From: Desmonostoc muscorum FACHB-395
GTDB taxonomy: Bacteria > Cyanobacteriota > Cyanobacteriia > Cyanobacteriales > Nostocaceae
NCBI RefSeq assembly: GCF_014698035.1
Contig: NZ_JACJSF010000009.1
Coordinates: forward strand, 62,001-126,000
Length of the DNA stretch: 64,000 bases
Reading direction: 5' to 3'
A program made the translations under genes and the position numbers. The notes beneath the pieces were generated by a model that worked only from the letters and a program-made list of their open reading frames with translations, was not told where the DNA came from and made no database searches. Of this stretch, positions 38,946-47,207 are shown in pieces (the stretch's first letter is position 1; each line of letters begins with the position of its first letter).

Positions 38946-39194
38946 ATGCTCCAAGACACACAAACCATCCGCTATTACCAAAGACTCACCGACGCCTTCG
39001 TCGAGTTATGGAATCGCGGTTATCGCACGGATGATATGCGGATGTATTTGGATGGATATCTAGCCGCACTGCGACATAGCAACGTTATTGAACCTTATCT
39101 GATTCATCGTCTAGAAGAGGAAGCCAGCCGCTACTTGTACGATGGGTCAAACTTTGCAGTGCCGCAACCACAGCCACAACCAGATTACTACTAA
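38946..39194 (+). CDS. Small conserved cyanobacterial protein, DUF6761-like
   Basis: The 82-residue protein has the pattern LQDTQTIRYYQRLTDAFVELW, GYRTDDMRMYLDGYLAALR and IEPYLIHRLEEEASRYLYDGSNF, matching small helical proteins conserved in cyanobacteria that I remember as DUF6761. Its last 12 residues are Pro/Gln-rich (PQPQPQPDYY). No catalytic motif is seen and the function is unknown. Two hairpins separate it from the convergent glutaredoxin gene. Confidence 0.75.
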   Translation: MLQDTQTIRYYQRLTDAFVELWNRGYRTDDMRMYLDGYLAALRHSNVIEPYLIHRLEEEASRYLYDGSNFAVPQPQPQPDYY

Positions 39195-39317
39195 GTACCA
39201 TTTACTTGGTCATTGATAGTAACCGTTAATTACCGCAGATGATTATAGCATATTATCTGTATTGGTCAACGGGTTGCCGTGGTGTGAGATTTTGGAGATA
39301 TTGTATTGATTAAACGC

Positions 39318-39362
39318 ATCCCCTCAGCCCTATATTGGTCTTGCCAATACGACTGAGGGGAT
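39318..39362 (+). terminator. Terminator-like hairpin after the DUF6761-like gene
   Basis: ATCCCCTCAG (39318-39327) pairs with CTGAGGGGAT (39353-39362), and an inner stem, TATTGG with CCAATA, adds length. No perfect T-run follows, but the position suits the end of the small gene. Confidence 0.65.
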
Positions 39363-39386
39363 TGTTGACTAAAAACTATTAAAAAA

Positions 39387-39425
39387 CCTTGAAAGAGGAG
39401 ATAAATAGTATCTCTCCTTTCAAGG
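39387..39425 (-). terminator. Intrinsic terminator of the CGFS glutaredoxin gene
   Basis: A 17-bp stem with two mismatches (CCTTGAAAG... with ...CTTTCAAGG) lies beyond the glutaredoxin stop. On the minus strand it is followed by TTTTTTAATAG, a typical intrinsic terminator. Confidence 0.75.
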
Positions 39426-39500
39426 GTATTAAAAATGGCACATTGTCTTGAGAAAGAAGTGCAAATTAAGCGTATTCCCTCTACTTTGCTTAGAGAAACA

Positions 39501-39824
39501 TTAGGAAGCTAGTGCTACTTCTACCTTTTGCTGCAATTCACCTTTTTGGTAAAGTTCAATCAAGATATCAGAACCGCCAACAAATTCACCATTGATATAC
39601 ACTTGGGGAATTGTCGGCCAGTTAGAGTATTCTTTAATTCCTTGACGGATTTCAGAGTCTGAGAGAACATCAACCGTCTCGAAGGGAACTCCCAAGGTAT
39701 TGAGAATCTGCACAACGTTGTTGGAGAAACCACATTGGGGCATTAACTTGTTTCCCTTCATAAAAACTAGAATTTTGTTCTGTTCTAGCAAGTTATCAAT
39801 TTTCTCTTTGAGTTCTGGTGTCAT
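39501..39824 (-). CDS. grxD: Monothiol (CGFS-type) glutaredoxin
   Basis: The 107-residue protein has the CGFS active site in NKLMPQCGFSNNVV, the WPTIPQVYINGEFVGGSDI motif and the ELKEKIDNLL lead-in of the Grx4 family. CGFS glutaredoxins bind a [2Fe-2S] cluster with glutathione and, with BolA proteins, act in Fe-S trafficking and iron sensing. The bolA-like gene lies 92 bases upstream on the same strand, a strong sign that they act together. In cyanobacteria this protein is often called Grx3 or Ycf64-type; symbol choice is tentative. Confidence 0.94.
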   Translation of the reverse strand: MTPELKEKIDNLLEQNKILVFMKGNKLMPQCGFSNNVVQILNTLGVPFETVDVLSDSEIRQGIKEYSNWPTIPQVYINGEFVGGSDILIELYQKGELQQKVEVALAS

Positions 39825-39916
39825 GGTATTTGTGTTTCCTATGTTGCATTCAACGATGATGACTGAGGAGTTAAAAATTTTATAACTCCTAACTCCTAAC
39901 TCCTATACTCCTAACT

Positions 39917-40174
39917 TTAGGAACTTGCTGTAGCTTGCCAAGCTTCGGGAGTGTATGTTTTTACCGCCAAGGCGTGAATCGCTTCAGTTGACATAGCTTG
40001 ACCCAACGCACCATAAACTAACTGGTGCTGTTGCACTAGTCCTTTACCTGCAAAGTGCGATGAAACTACTGTCACTTGATAGTGGTCGCCGCCACCAGTC
40101 AAGTCTTGCACCTGAACCTGTGCGTCTGGCAGTTCCGCCTTGATCATTGCCTCAACCTGCTGCGGACTAATCAT
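39917..40174 (-). CDS. BolA family protein
   Basis: The 85-residue protein fits the BolA fold: [22 protein letters not shown], then the [22 protein letters not shown] stretch with the conserved His near the ligand loop, and a C-terminal [14 protein letters not shown]. BolA proteins form heterodimers with CGFS glutaredoxins around a shared [2Fe-2S] cluster. The grx gene follows on the same strand. Regulation is not visible. Confidence 0.93.
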   Translation of the reverse strand: MISPQQVEAMIKAELPDAQVQVQDLTGGGDHYQVTVVSSHFAGKGLVQQHQLVYGALGQAMSTEAIHALAVKTYTPEAWQATASS

Positions 40175-40402
40175 CGCAATTCCTGAAAAAACTTACTTTT
40201 CTATTATTAACAGATATGGAGTAAATGCCCGTGCCAACTTCAGGTTTTGGCAAGGCTGTAGATAAACCCGCCTCTGAGGTGTATTTGTGAGAACGCTCAG
40301 GTTTTGGCAATGGCGGATAGCTCTATCCTAGCACTGGGGCGTTCTCAAGCGACTAATTAGGGAGATAAGGGAGATGGGAAAAAGAGGCAACAAAAATTTA
40401 AT

Positions 40403-41008
40403 TTATTTTTTTGGGGATGAGGAAGATGAAGTACCACCTTCTCTGGGATAGGGAGAATCAACAAAACCCAACTCAAACAACTGTTTATAAGCTTTCTTGC
40501 CTAAATCTCGTGTCGGGTTTTGACTCTTAATTATTTGAACCAACAACGGCACAGCTAATTCTGGCTGATTTTGGGCGCGATGTACCAATGCTAGCTGAAA
40601 GGTGGCTTCATCCCGCTTTTGGGCTGTTAATAGAGCTTTTTGACGCTGAGAATCAGAAACTCTGTTGTCAATTCCCGAAAAGCTAGAATTTAACTCTTGA
40701 TAAAAATTAGATAGCTGATTATAAACCTGACGTGCTTCTTGTAGCTTTTTAGCAGCTAAAGTGTAGTTTTGAGCAGAAACAGCTTGTTCTGCATCTTTTA
40801 CTAAGCGATCGCCACCTTCAATGCTCAAAAGGCTGTTACTTTGGGTTATGGGGCGCAGATTATTAGGATCGTTGGGGTCAATGGGTTGTGGGCTATTAGT
40901 GCCTGGTGACTGTGATACCTGAGCATTCACAGGTGATAGCAGGCTGAGGACTGCTATGACTGATAAAAGGGTACGGTGCATCAAGGTAACAGCGGCAGCA
41001 GTGTTCAT
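40403..41008 (-). CDS. Secreted protein with TPR-like helices, unknown function
   Basis: The 201-residue protein has an N-terminal signal peptide (MHRTLLSVIAVLSLLSPVNAQ if the second ATG, at 40981, is the true start). A disordered Pro/Asn/Asp-rich linker follows, then helices with a tetratricopeptide-like pattern (AEQAVSAQNYTLAAKKLQEAR, RDEATFQLALVHRAQNQPELAVPLL). It should be periplasmic or thylakoid-lumenal. The end is Ser-rich (GGTSSSSSPKK). No named family is recognised and neighbours give no hint. Confidence 0.75.
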   Translation of the reverse strand: MNTAAAVTLMHRTLLSVIAVLSLLSPVNAQVSQSPGTNSPQPIDPNDPNNLRPITQSNSLLSIEGGDRLVKDAEQAVSAQNYTLAAKKLQEARQVYNQLSNFYQELNSSFSGIDNRVSDSQRQKALLTAQKRDEATFQLALVHRAQNQPELAVPLLVQIIKSQNPTRDLGKKAYKQLFELGFVDSPYPREGGTSSSSSPKK

Positions 41009-41561
41009 GGGATCAATTAGTGCGACAACTATATAAAAAGTTATGGAAACTTCGGGTATCTTAACTCTGTTTTGGTTTTGGACAAAGCAAAGTTACATCC
41101 TAAGTATCTCTGATTTAGGACTGAAAATCGCTTTAATAGAGTTCCCATTGCCCTTGTATAGTAACTAACTTAAATCTTCGTGATGAGCGATACTACGGTG
41201 GGCTGGGTTAACACGTTAATTACTCTGATTTTCCAATCATCGGTTTACTCGCAACCACCTTGTAACTATCTAACTGAAGTAGCAAAAATGTTTCTTCTAA
41301 AGCAATTCAGTAGTTTGCAGACAATTATTAGCTATTTACTCAAAAAAATGTCAATTTGGCTAAATATCCTGTCAATAGGGAGTAATCTATATATGTATAC
41401 ATCCTCAAAGCTTGCAAAATAGCACTAAATCTTTAGTGACTTAATTCAGGATGGATATAGCTAGTTAGCAATTAGTGTCAAACATTGAAAATGTGCAGTT
41501 TCTTAATCATGCACGGTCAGGGGTTAAGAGGCAGTATTGTAACTTTTGCCTTTTGACAAGA
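41009..41561. other. Intergenic region without a supported gene
   Basis: An 80-codon frame at 41180-41422 lacks a ribosome site, a recognisable motif or coding-like composition, so I do not call it. Nothing else in this 550-base spacer is recognisable. Confidence 0.4.
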
Positions 41562-42320
41562 TCAAGAGTTAGTAATTTCTGCAAATGCGTGATTAGTAAT
41601 TTTTGTTTCTTGATGACTTAATTGTTGCAGTGCCTTTCCTAAATCAGTTGTGATGCTTTTGGCATCGTGTTTTATACAACCACTCATGTATTCCGCTACT
41701 CTGATTGGGGAGCCAATATCAATACTGACATCTGTACCCCAATTTGGATAAGGTTGGCTGTAATTAATACCTATGGGTATAATTTTCACTCCCAGCCCAG
41801 AATGACTAGATTCAGCACTCAAAGCAAGACGAGCAATTCCCGGCTTCAACTGGTGAACTTGGCCATCACGAAAAATATTACCTTCTGGAAAAATGACCAG
41901 GGTTTTTTTCTGCTGAAGTAGCTCAACTCCATGTCGCAGTGTGCGGATTGACGGATGCTTAGAATTTACCGGAAACCCCCCCAAACGTTTGACAAACCAA
42001 CCTTGTAAACCTTGGCATTCGTCAATTGTCACCATAAACCGCAGGTCTTGTTCTCTCCGACAATCAGCAGTCGCGTAGGGTACAAGTAATGCATCCCAAC
42101 GTGCCCGATGAGTAGGCGCGAGGATGATAGGCCCAGTTGTAGGGATATTTTTTTGTCCGGTTATTCTAATTTGCCCAAAGAATAATGGTAATAGGCAGTG
42201 ACGACCTAATAAATATGCCAGAGGACTTAACCAAGGAGAAACCCTTGAGGTAGTACCAGCTACCTGATGATTTGCTAGTGGGCGCTGGCAGGGATCGGAT
42301 GAAGAGTAAAATTCCATCAT
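41562..42320 (-). CDS. plsC: 1-acyl-sn-glycerol-3-phosphate acyltransferase (PlsC-like)
   Basis: The 252-residue protein belongs to the glycerolipid acyltransferase family: the HX4D catalytic motif is THRARWDALLV, motif II is in GWFVKRLGGFPVN, and motif III is FPEGNIFRDGQVHQLKPG. The N-terminal part contains a membrane-associated segment near LAYLLGRHCLLPLFFG. It would transfer a second acyl chain to lysophosphatidic acid in membrane lipid synthesis. Cyanobacteria carry several paralogues, so which one this is cannot be decided. The gene lies apart from its neighbours. Confidence 0.88.
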   Translation of the reverse strand: MMEFYSSSDPCQRPLANHQVAGTTSRVSPWLSPLAYLLGRHCLLPLFFGQIRITGQKNIPTTGPIILAPTHRARWDALLVPYATADCRREQDLRFMVTIDECQGLQGWFVKRLGGFPVNSKHPSIRTLRHGVELLQQKKTLVIFPEGNIFRDGQVHQLKPGIARLALSAESSHSGLGVKIIPIGINYSQPYPNWGTDVSIDIGSPIRVAEYMSGCIKHDAKSITTDLGKALQQLSHQETKITNHAFAEITNS

Positions 42321-42433
42321 GACGGATGCAGCTGATTGACGGGTAAAAATTTAACGAAAAGCCTGATTAGTTACACCGTAGATTCTCTTGCGTGACTTGT
42401 GTCGTACTAGATGGACAGTTTTACCTCTGTCCG

Positions 42434-42919
42434 TTAGTTTACCCTACGCCGCCTAGTAGCAAACCAAGCCTGTAATTGTTGACGACAAGCTGACTCTAGA
42501 ATGCCTCCAATGACTTGGAGACGGTGATTAGAAGCAGCACTATCGGGTATGTTAATAGCTGTACGTATTGCGCCAGTTTTTGTATCGTCTACTCCATATA
42601 CAAGTTGTCCGACACGCGCTTGCAAAATAGCACCTGCACACATCGGACACGGTTCAAGAGTTACGTAGAGGGTACATTCATTAAGATGCCAATTTTGTAA
42701 AGTTGTTGCAGCTGTCTTGAGAGCGAGAATTTCCGCATGGGCGGTAGGGTCTTTGTCGCGTTCTTTTCTGTTTTCTCCTTGTGCCAGCAATTTGCCTGTT
42801 GAATCAATGATAACAGCACCTACAGGAACCTCACCTGCATCACCGGCTGCTTTTGCTAATTCTAAGGCACAATTCATCCATTGTTGATGTATAAGATATT
42901 CTGTGTATTTAGTTAGCAT
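42434..42919 (-). CDS. tadA: tRNA-specific adenosine deaminase
   Basis: TadA deaminates A34 of tRNA-Arg(ACG) to inosine. The 161-residue protein has the zinc-binding motifs DPTAHAEILALKTA and EPCPMCAGAILQARV, and VPVGAVI at the start of the domain. The extended first 13 residues (MLTKYTEYLIHQQ) are of usual length for the bacterial group. The gene is on the minus strand between plsC and the GrxC-like gene, with a hairpin-rich spacer upstream. Confidence 0.93.
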   Translation of the reverse strand: MLTKYTEYLIHQQWMNCALELAKAAGDAGEVPVGAVIIDSTGKLLAQGENRKERDKDPTAHAEILALKTAATTLQNWHLNECTLYVTLEPCPMCAGAILQARVGQLVYGVDDTKTGAIRTAINIPDSAASNHRLQVIGGILESACRQQLQAWFATRRRRVN

Positions 42920-43019
42920 ATTCTTATCAATATAAAAATTTTAAAATTATACTCGCCTTTGGACGGGCAAGATAATTTAACAAGAAATGGGCGCTTAGAA
43001 ACCGCGTCTAAACAAATAA

Positions 43020-43087
43020 AACCCACCTCCGTGGGTTAAAAAACCTTAATATTTATCCCACGCTGCCAAGAGCGGTTCAGGCGTGGG
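43020..43087. repeat. Paired hairpins between grx and tadA, possible palindromic mobile-element remnant
   Basis: AACCCAC/GTGGGTT around CTCC (43020-43037) and CCCACGC/GCGTGGG (43057-43063, 43081-43087) lie 20 bases apart. The first could end grx transcription on the minus strand, as TTATTTG follows it. The CCCACGC hairpin looks like the ends of IS200/IS605-type elements, so a palindrome-associated remnant is possible. Confidence 0.45.
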
Positions 43088-43104
43088 ACTTCTGTCGGTT
43101 CAAG

Positions 43105-43419
43105 CTAAATAGCAACTTGAGCTAAAAGGGGATCGAGTTGGCTTTGTGTGTCTAGCTGATAGAGGTCATCGCAGCCACCAATGTGCTGGTTATTAATGAA
43201 AATTTGCGGTACGGTACGTCTTCCGTTAGCGCGTTCTGCCATTTTAGCTCTGGCTGCTTCGTCACCGTCGATTTTATATTCGGTAAAATTTACACCTTTC
43301 CACCACAGCAGTATTTTGGCACGAATGCAGTAAGGGCAAGTTTGCCACGTGTAAAGCTCGACGTTGGCTTTAACTCGCTCTGGATGGCGATTTAAGAGGG
43401 GATTAAGAAAGTCCAGCAT
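43105..43419 (-). CDS. grxC: Glutaredoxin 3 (dithiol CPYC type)
   Basis: The 104-residue protein has the dithiol active site in YTWQTCPYCIRAKILL, the cis-proline loop in GRRTVPQIFINNQHIGG and the GGCDDLYQLD C-terminus. It reduces disulfides and glutathionylated proteins using glutathione. The first 18 residues (MLDFLNPLLNRHPERVKA) are slightly longer than the minimal family. It is distinct from the CGFS glutaredoxin at 39.5 kb. Confidence 0.93.
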   Translation of the reverse strand: MLDFLNPLLNRHPERVKANVELYTWQTCPYCIRAKILLWWKGVNFTEYKIDGDEAARAKMAERANGRRTVPQIFINNQHIGGCDDLYQLDTQSQLDPLLAQVAI

Positions 43420-43466
43420 ATTTTCTTAAGCAAGATTTTAACTATGTCTCTAGCCTAGATCATTGC

Positions 43467-44039
43467 TTACCGCATCGGCGCTGGAACCCACTTTTGGAAA
43501 CCCTCTAAATGATTCCAGTAAGCTAAATATCCAGTTAATGCCCAAATTAAAGCGGCTACTATTAGCACTGCTACGCCAATTAGCCGCCAAGTTCGGTTGG
43601 TTTTCCAGTAGAAGGTTGGCGCTGCAAAAATACCACCTAAGCCAGTTAAAATAAAGCCGATTCCTGATAAAAGGGGTTGCTTAGTCATATTCAAGTTGAT
43701 GATGCGGAAACCCACTACGATCGCAACTGCACCAGCAAAGAAGCCGTAAATTGCTATTGTCGATAAATCCCAACCTTGAGCAAGAGAAACCGCAGCCGCA
43801 ACAAACAATATTCCAAATAAGACACTTGTCTCACCAAAGGCAATGTTAAAGCTACCAATAACTGGCCAAGTGAAGCTCATGTGTAAACCAGTTGTGAGTG
43901 CGATCGCACCCGTAATTCCAAAACCGGGAATCCACTGCCTCTGATTAGAACTATCTATACCACGATACACATAGTCAGCCAGTAGAAATAGCCCAGCTAC
44001 CATATTGATCAACATGAGTGTAATGTAGTCGATAAACAC
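43467..44039 (-). CDS. DUF981 family membrane protein
   Basis: The 190-residue polytopic protein has about six hydrophobic segments, starting MFIDYITLMLINMVAGLFLL, and ends with WVPAPMR. I recognise it as DUF981, a family of membrane proteins found in many bacteria and archaea without established function. The pattern GLHMSFTWPVIGSFNIAFGE is the most conserved-looking part. It is upstream of grxC by about 47 bases on the same strand, so the two may be co-transcribed. Confidence 0.75.
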   Translation of the reverse strand: MFIDYITLMLINMVAGLFLLADYVYRGIDSSNQRQWIPGFGITGAIALTTGLHMSFTWPVIGSFNIAFGETSVLFGILFVAAAVSLAQGWDLSTIAIYGFFAGAVAIVVGFRIINLNMTKQPLLSGIGFILTGLGGIFAAPTFYWKTNRTWRLIGVAVLIVAALIWALTGYLAYWNHLEGFQKWVPAPMR

Positions 44040-44396
44040 TATTGACCTCTCAATTTGACAAGCTATTTACTCTGAGCTTCGTTTTTAAATCAATTTTTAG
44101 TGAATTTACTAACTTTTTTCTTTATTATTTTATACCTGAATATAAACACTGAAGAACAGCAATATTCTAAATATTTACTGCTAAACATTTGTGCAGTTTT
44201 TAACTTAGTTACTTTTAAACAGGTTTTATACTGGAGTTGGATGAGTGAAAAATAAGGATGTGCTAGATGGTACTTTTCTAACCAGTTAGCAGTAAAACTT
44301 AACTTTCTTCCACGTGTATCCGCCCTTTGGTAGACTTGAAGACTGAAATAGCCAGATAAAGCGGCGGAAATTCAAGCAGTTGAGAGGGCAGACTCT
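44040..44396. other. Divergent intergenic region upstream of glpX
   Basis: This AT-rich spacer of about 357 bases should contain the promoters of the DUF981 gene and glpX. No clear promoter hexamers, operator or RNA gene are seen. Confidence 0.4.
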
Positions 44397-45434
44397 GTGG
44401 AAAATACACTTGGGTTAGAGATTATTGAAGTAGTAGAGCAAGCCGCGATCGCTTCCTCGAAATGGATGGGCAAAGGCGAAAAAAATATCGCTGACCAGGT
44501 AGCTGTGGAAGCTATGCGGGAGCGGATGAATAAAATCCACATGCGCGGTCGCATCGTTATCGGAGAAGGTGAACGCGATGACGCACCGATGCTATACATC
44601 GGGGAAGAAGTTGGTATCTGTACCCAACCAGATGCTGCAAATTTCTGTAACCCTGATGAACTAATTGAAATTGATATCGCCGTTGACCCCTGTGAAGGTA
44701 CGAACCTGGTAGCTTATGGACAACCTGGTTCGATGGCTGTGTTGGCAATTTCTGAAAAGGGTGGATTATTTGCAGCTCCTGACTTTTACATGAAGAAGTT
44801 AGCAGCACCTCCCGCAGCTAAGGGCAAGGTAGACATCAACAAGTCAGCAACAGAAAACCTGAAGATTCTCGCTGAGTGCCTAGATCGGAATATTGAAGAA
44901 CTTGTGATCGTGGTCATGAAGCGCGAACGCCACAACGATTTAATTAAAGAAATCCGTGAGGCTGGAGCGAGAGTCTCACTAATTTCAGACGGTGATGTGG
45001 GTGCAGCTATAAGCTGCGGTTTTGCTGGAACTAATATCCACGCTCTGATGGGTATTGGTGCGGCTCCTGAAGGTGTAATCTCGGCAGCTGCAATGCGTGC
45101 TTTAGGTGGACACTTCCAAGGTCAACTAATTTACGATCCGGCAGTAGTCAAAACAGGTCTGATTGGAGAAAGCAGAGAAGCTAACATTGATCGTTTAAAG
45201 TCTATGAATATCAATGACCCTGATAAGGTCTATGATGCTCACGAACTAGCATCTGGTGAAACTGTTCTGTTCGCTGCTAGCGGCATTACCAGTGGTAATC
45301 TGATGAATGGTGTACGTTTCTTCAACGGCGGAGCCAGAACTCAAAGCTTGGTAATTTCCAACCAGTCAAAAACTGCTCGGTTTGTTGATACAATTCACAT
45401 GTTTGGTGAACCCAAGACTCTCCAACTGAACTAA
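44397..45434 (+). CDS. glpX: Class II fructose-1,6-bisphosphatase/sedoheptulose-1,7-bisphosphatase
   Basis: In cyanobacteria this enzyme hydrolyses both fructose-1,6- and sedoheptulose-1,7-bisphosphate and is central to the Calvin cycle. The 345-residue protein has the GlpX motifs [31 protein letters not shown] and the later GGRTQSL-like end ([12 protein letters not shown]). The start is GTG at 44397. A 200-base spacer to hemA holds an 11-bp inverted repeat, so the genes are separate units. Confidence 0.96.
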   Translation: MENTLGLEIIEVVEQAAIASSKWMGKGEKNIADQVAVEAMRERMNKIHMRGRIVIGEGERDDAPMLYIGEEVGICTQPDAANFCNPDELIEIDIAVDPCEGTNLVAYGQPGSMAVLAISEKGGLFAAPDFYMKKLAAPPAAKGKVDINKSATENLKILAECLDRNIEELVIVVMKRERHNDLIKEIREAGARVSLISDGDVGAAISCGFAGTNIHALMGIGAAPEGVISAAAMRALGGHFQGQLIYDPAVVKTGLIGESREANIDRLKSMNINDPDKVYDAHELASGETVLFAASGITSGNLMNGVRFFNGGARTQSLVISNQSKTARFVDTIHMFGEPKTLQLN

Positions 45435-45466
45435 TTTTTAGGGAATGGGGAAATAAAAGTATGGGC

Positions 45467-45523
45467 GAAGCATTTGGAAAGAAATCTTTCGATCAAACTG
45501 AAAAATAGTCACCCAAATGCTTC
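45467..45523 (+). terminator. Hairpin after glpX
   Basis: GAAGCATTTGG (45467-45477) pairs with CCAAATGCTTC (45513-45523). The loop is long (35 bases) and holds further A-rich sequence; there is no strong T-run, so it is probably a weak terminator or a stability element. Confidence 0.5.
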
Positions 45524-45672
45524 ACCCTTGCAGTAGTTAGTAGTTAGTAGTTAGTGATTAATAGTTGTTTGTTGCTGGGAAAAACTACCAACCAATAAAC
45601 AAAAATTCCCCATTCCCTATTCTGACTCAATGCCCTATTCTCAACTACCAACTAGTAACTACGATTTAGCAA

Positions 45673-46959
45673 ATGAATATAGCAGTGGTGGGGTTAAGCC
45701 ATAAAACAGCCCCAGTAGAAGTCCGGGAAAAACTGAGCATTCCAGAACCACAAATTGAAAGTGCGATCGCTCAACTGGCCAGCTATCCTCATATTGATGA
45801 AGTTGCAATTCTTAGCACTTGTAATCGCCTGGAAATCTACATTGTTACCAGTGAAGCAGACCAAGGTATCCGAGAGATAACTCAGTTTCTTGCCGAATAT
45901 AGTAAATTGCCCGTTCTTTCTCTGCGACAGCACCTATTTATGTTGCTACATGATGATGCAGTGATGCACGTCATGCGAGTAGCAGGTGGTTTAGATAGTC
46001 TGGTACTCGGAGAAGGTCAAATTCTGGCTCAGGTGAAAACTACTCACAAACTGGGACAGCAATATAACGGTATAAAAACCATTTTGAATCGATTATTTAA
46101 ACAAGCGCTGACAGCAGGTAAGCGGGTTCGGACTGAAACTAGTATTGGTACTGGCGCTGTTTCTATTAGTTCGGCAGCTGTGGAATTAGCACAGATAAAA
46201 GTGGCAAATTTAGCAGCTTGCCGAGTGGTAATTTTGGGCGCTGGTAAAATGTCACGCCTGCTGGTGCAACACCTACTTTCTAAAGGTGCTGTGCAAATTA
46301 GTATTGTAAATCGCTCTCGTGAACGTGCCGAAGAATTGGCGAAGCAGTTCCCTGGACAACCGATCCAAATTCATCCGTTATCGGAAATGATGGCAGTGAT
46401 TTCCGAAAGTGATTTGGTGTTTACAAGTACTTCGGCAACAGAGCCAATACTTGACCGCGCCAAGTTGGAAATGGTTTTAGAAGTTCAGCGTTCATTGATG
46501 TTATTTGATATTTCTGTGCCGCGTAATGTTCATGCGGATGTCAATGAACTGGAAAATGTGCAGGCGTTTAATGTGGATGATTTGAAGGCCGTAGTGGCGC
46601 AAAACTACGAAAGCCGTCGGAAGATTGCACAAGAAGCCGAGCGACTTTTAGAAGAAGAAGTGGAAGCCTTTGATATTTGGTGGCGCAGTTTAGAAACTGT
46701 TACCACTATTAGCTGTCTGCGAAATAAAGTTGAAACCATCCGCGAACAAGAGTTAGAAAAAGCTTTATCAAGATTGGGTTCGGAATTCGCTGAAAAACAT
46801 CAAGAGGTAATTGAAGCATTAACACGGGGAATTGTCAATAAAATTTTACATGACCCGATGGTACAGTTGCGATCGCAGCAAGATGTTGAAGCTAGACGGC
46901 GCTGTATGCAAACCCTGCAAATGCTGTTCAACCTGGATGCAGGGGAGCAGTTTAGTTAA
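45673..46959 (+). CDS. hemA: Glutamyl-tRNA reductase
   Basis: The NADPH-dependent reduction of glutamyl-tRNA to glutamate-1-semialdehyde is the first committed step of tetrapyrrole (haem, chlorophyll, bilin) synthesis. The 428-residue protein has the [19 protein letters not shown] start, the catalytic Cys50 in [24 protein letters not shown], the Rossmann motif [11 protein letters not shown] and the helical dimerisation tail. The length is as expected. A strong terminator follows. Confidence 0.97.
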   Translation: MNIAVVGLSHKTAPVEVREKLSIPEPQIESAIAQLASYPHIDEVAILSTCNRLEIYIVTSEADQGIREITQFLAEYSKLPVLSLRQHLFMLLHDDAVMHVMRVAGGLDSLVLGEGQILAQVKTTHKLGQQYNGIKTILNRLFKQALTAGKRVRTETSIGTGAVSISSAAVELAQIKVANLAACRVVILGAGKMSRLLVQHLLSKGAVQISIVNRSRERAEELAKQFPGQPIQIHPLSEMMAVISESDLVFTSTSATEPILDRAKLEMVLEVQRSLMLFDISVPRNVHADVNELENVQAFNVDDLKAVVAQNYESRRKIAQEAERLLEEEVEAFDIWWRSLETVTTISCLRNKVETIREQELEKALSRLGSEFAEKHQEVIEALTRGIVNKILHDPMVQLRSQQDVEARRRCMQTLQMLFNLDAGEQFS

Positions 46960-46970
46960 ATTTAACAACA

Positions 46971-47003
46971 AAATCCCCAAGTTCTTTGAGAAGTTGGGGA
47001 TTT
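46971..47003 (+). terminator. Terminator after hemA
   Basis: AAATCCCCAA (46971-46980) pairs with TTGGGGATTT (46994-47003), and the stem extends inward with one mismatch. GAACTTTTC follows. It should end hemA transcription. Confidence 0.7.
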
Positions 47004-47207
47004 GAACTTTTCAATTAGATATCTATCTAATTAGAAGTTAGTTATGCAACCAGAGCAATTTAAATCTTTATAGAAATACAGCACTTTGCAACTAAATGAG
47101 GTATAGAAGCAAGGATTCACAAATCAAATTATTCTTCTCCCTCCTGCCTCAAAACCAGTGACTTTGTGCCTCATGCAAAAGAAAACTGCTGTATTGTGCC
47201 AAATCAT

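Noticed and set aside
41180-41422. An 80-codon plus-strand frame in the spacer after the secreted TPR-like gene
   Set aside because: No ribosome site, no recognisable motif, and AT-rich spacer-like composition.
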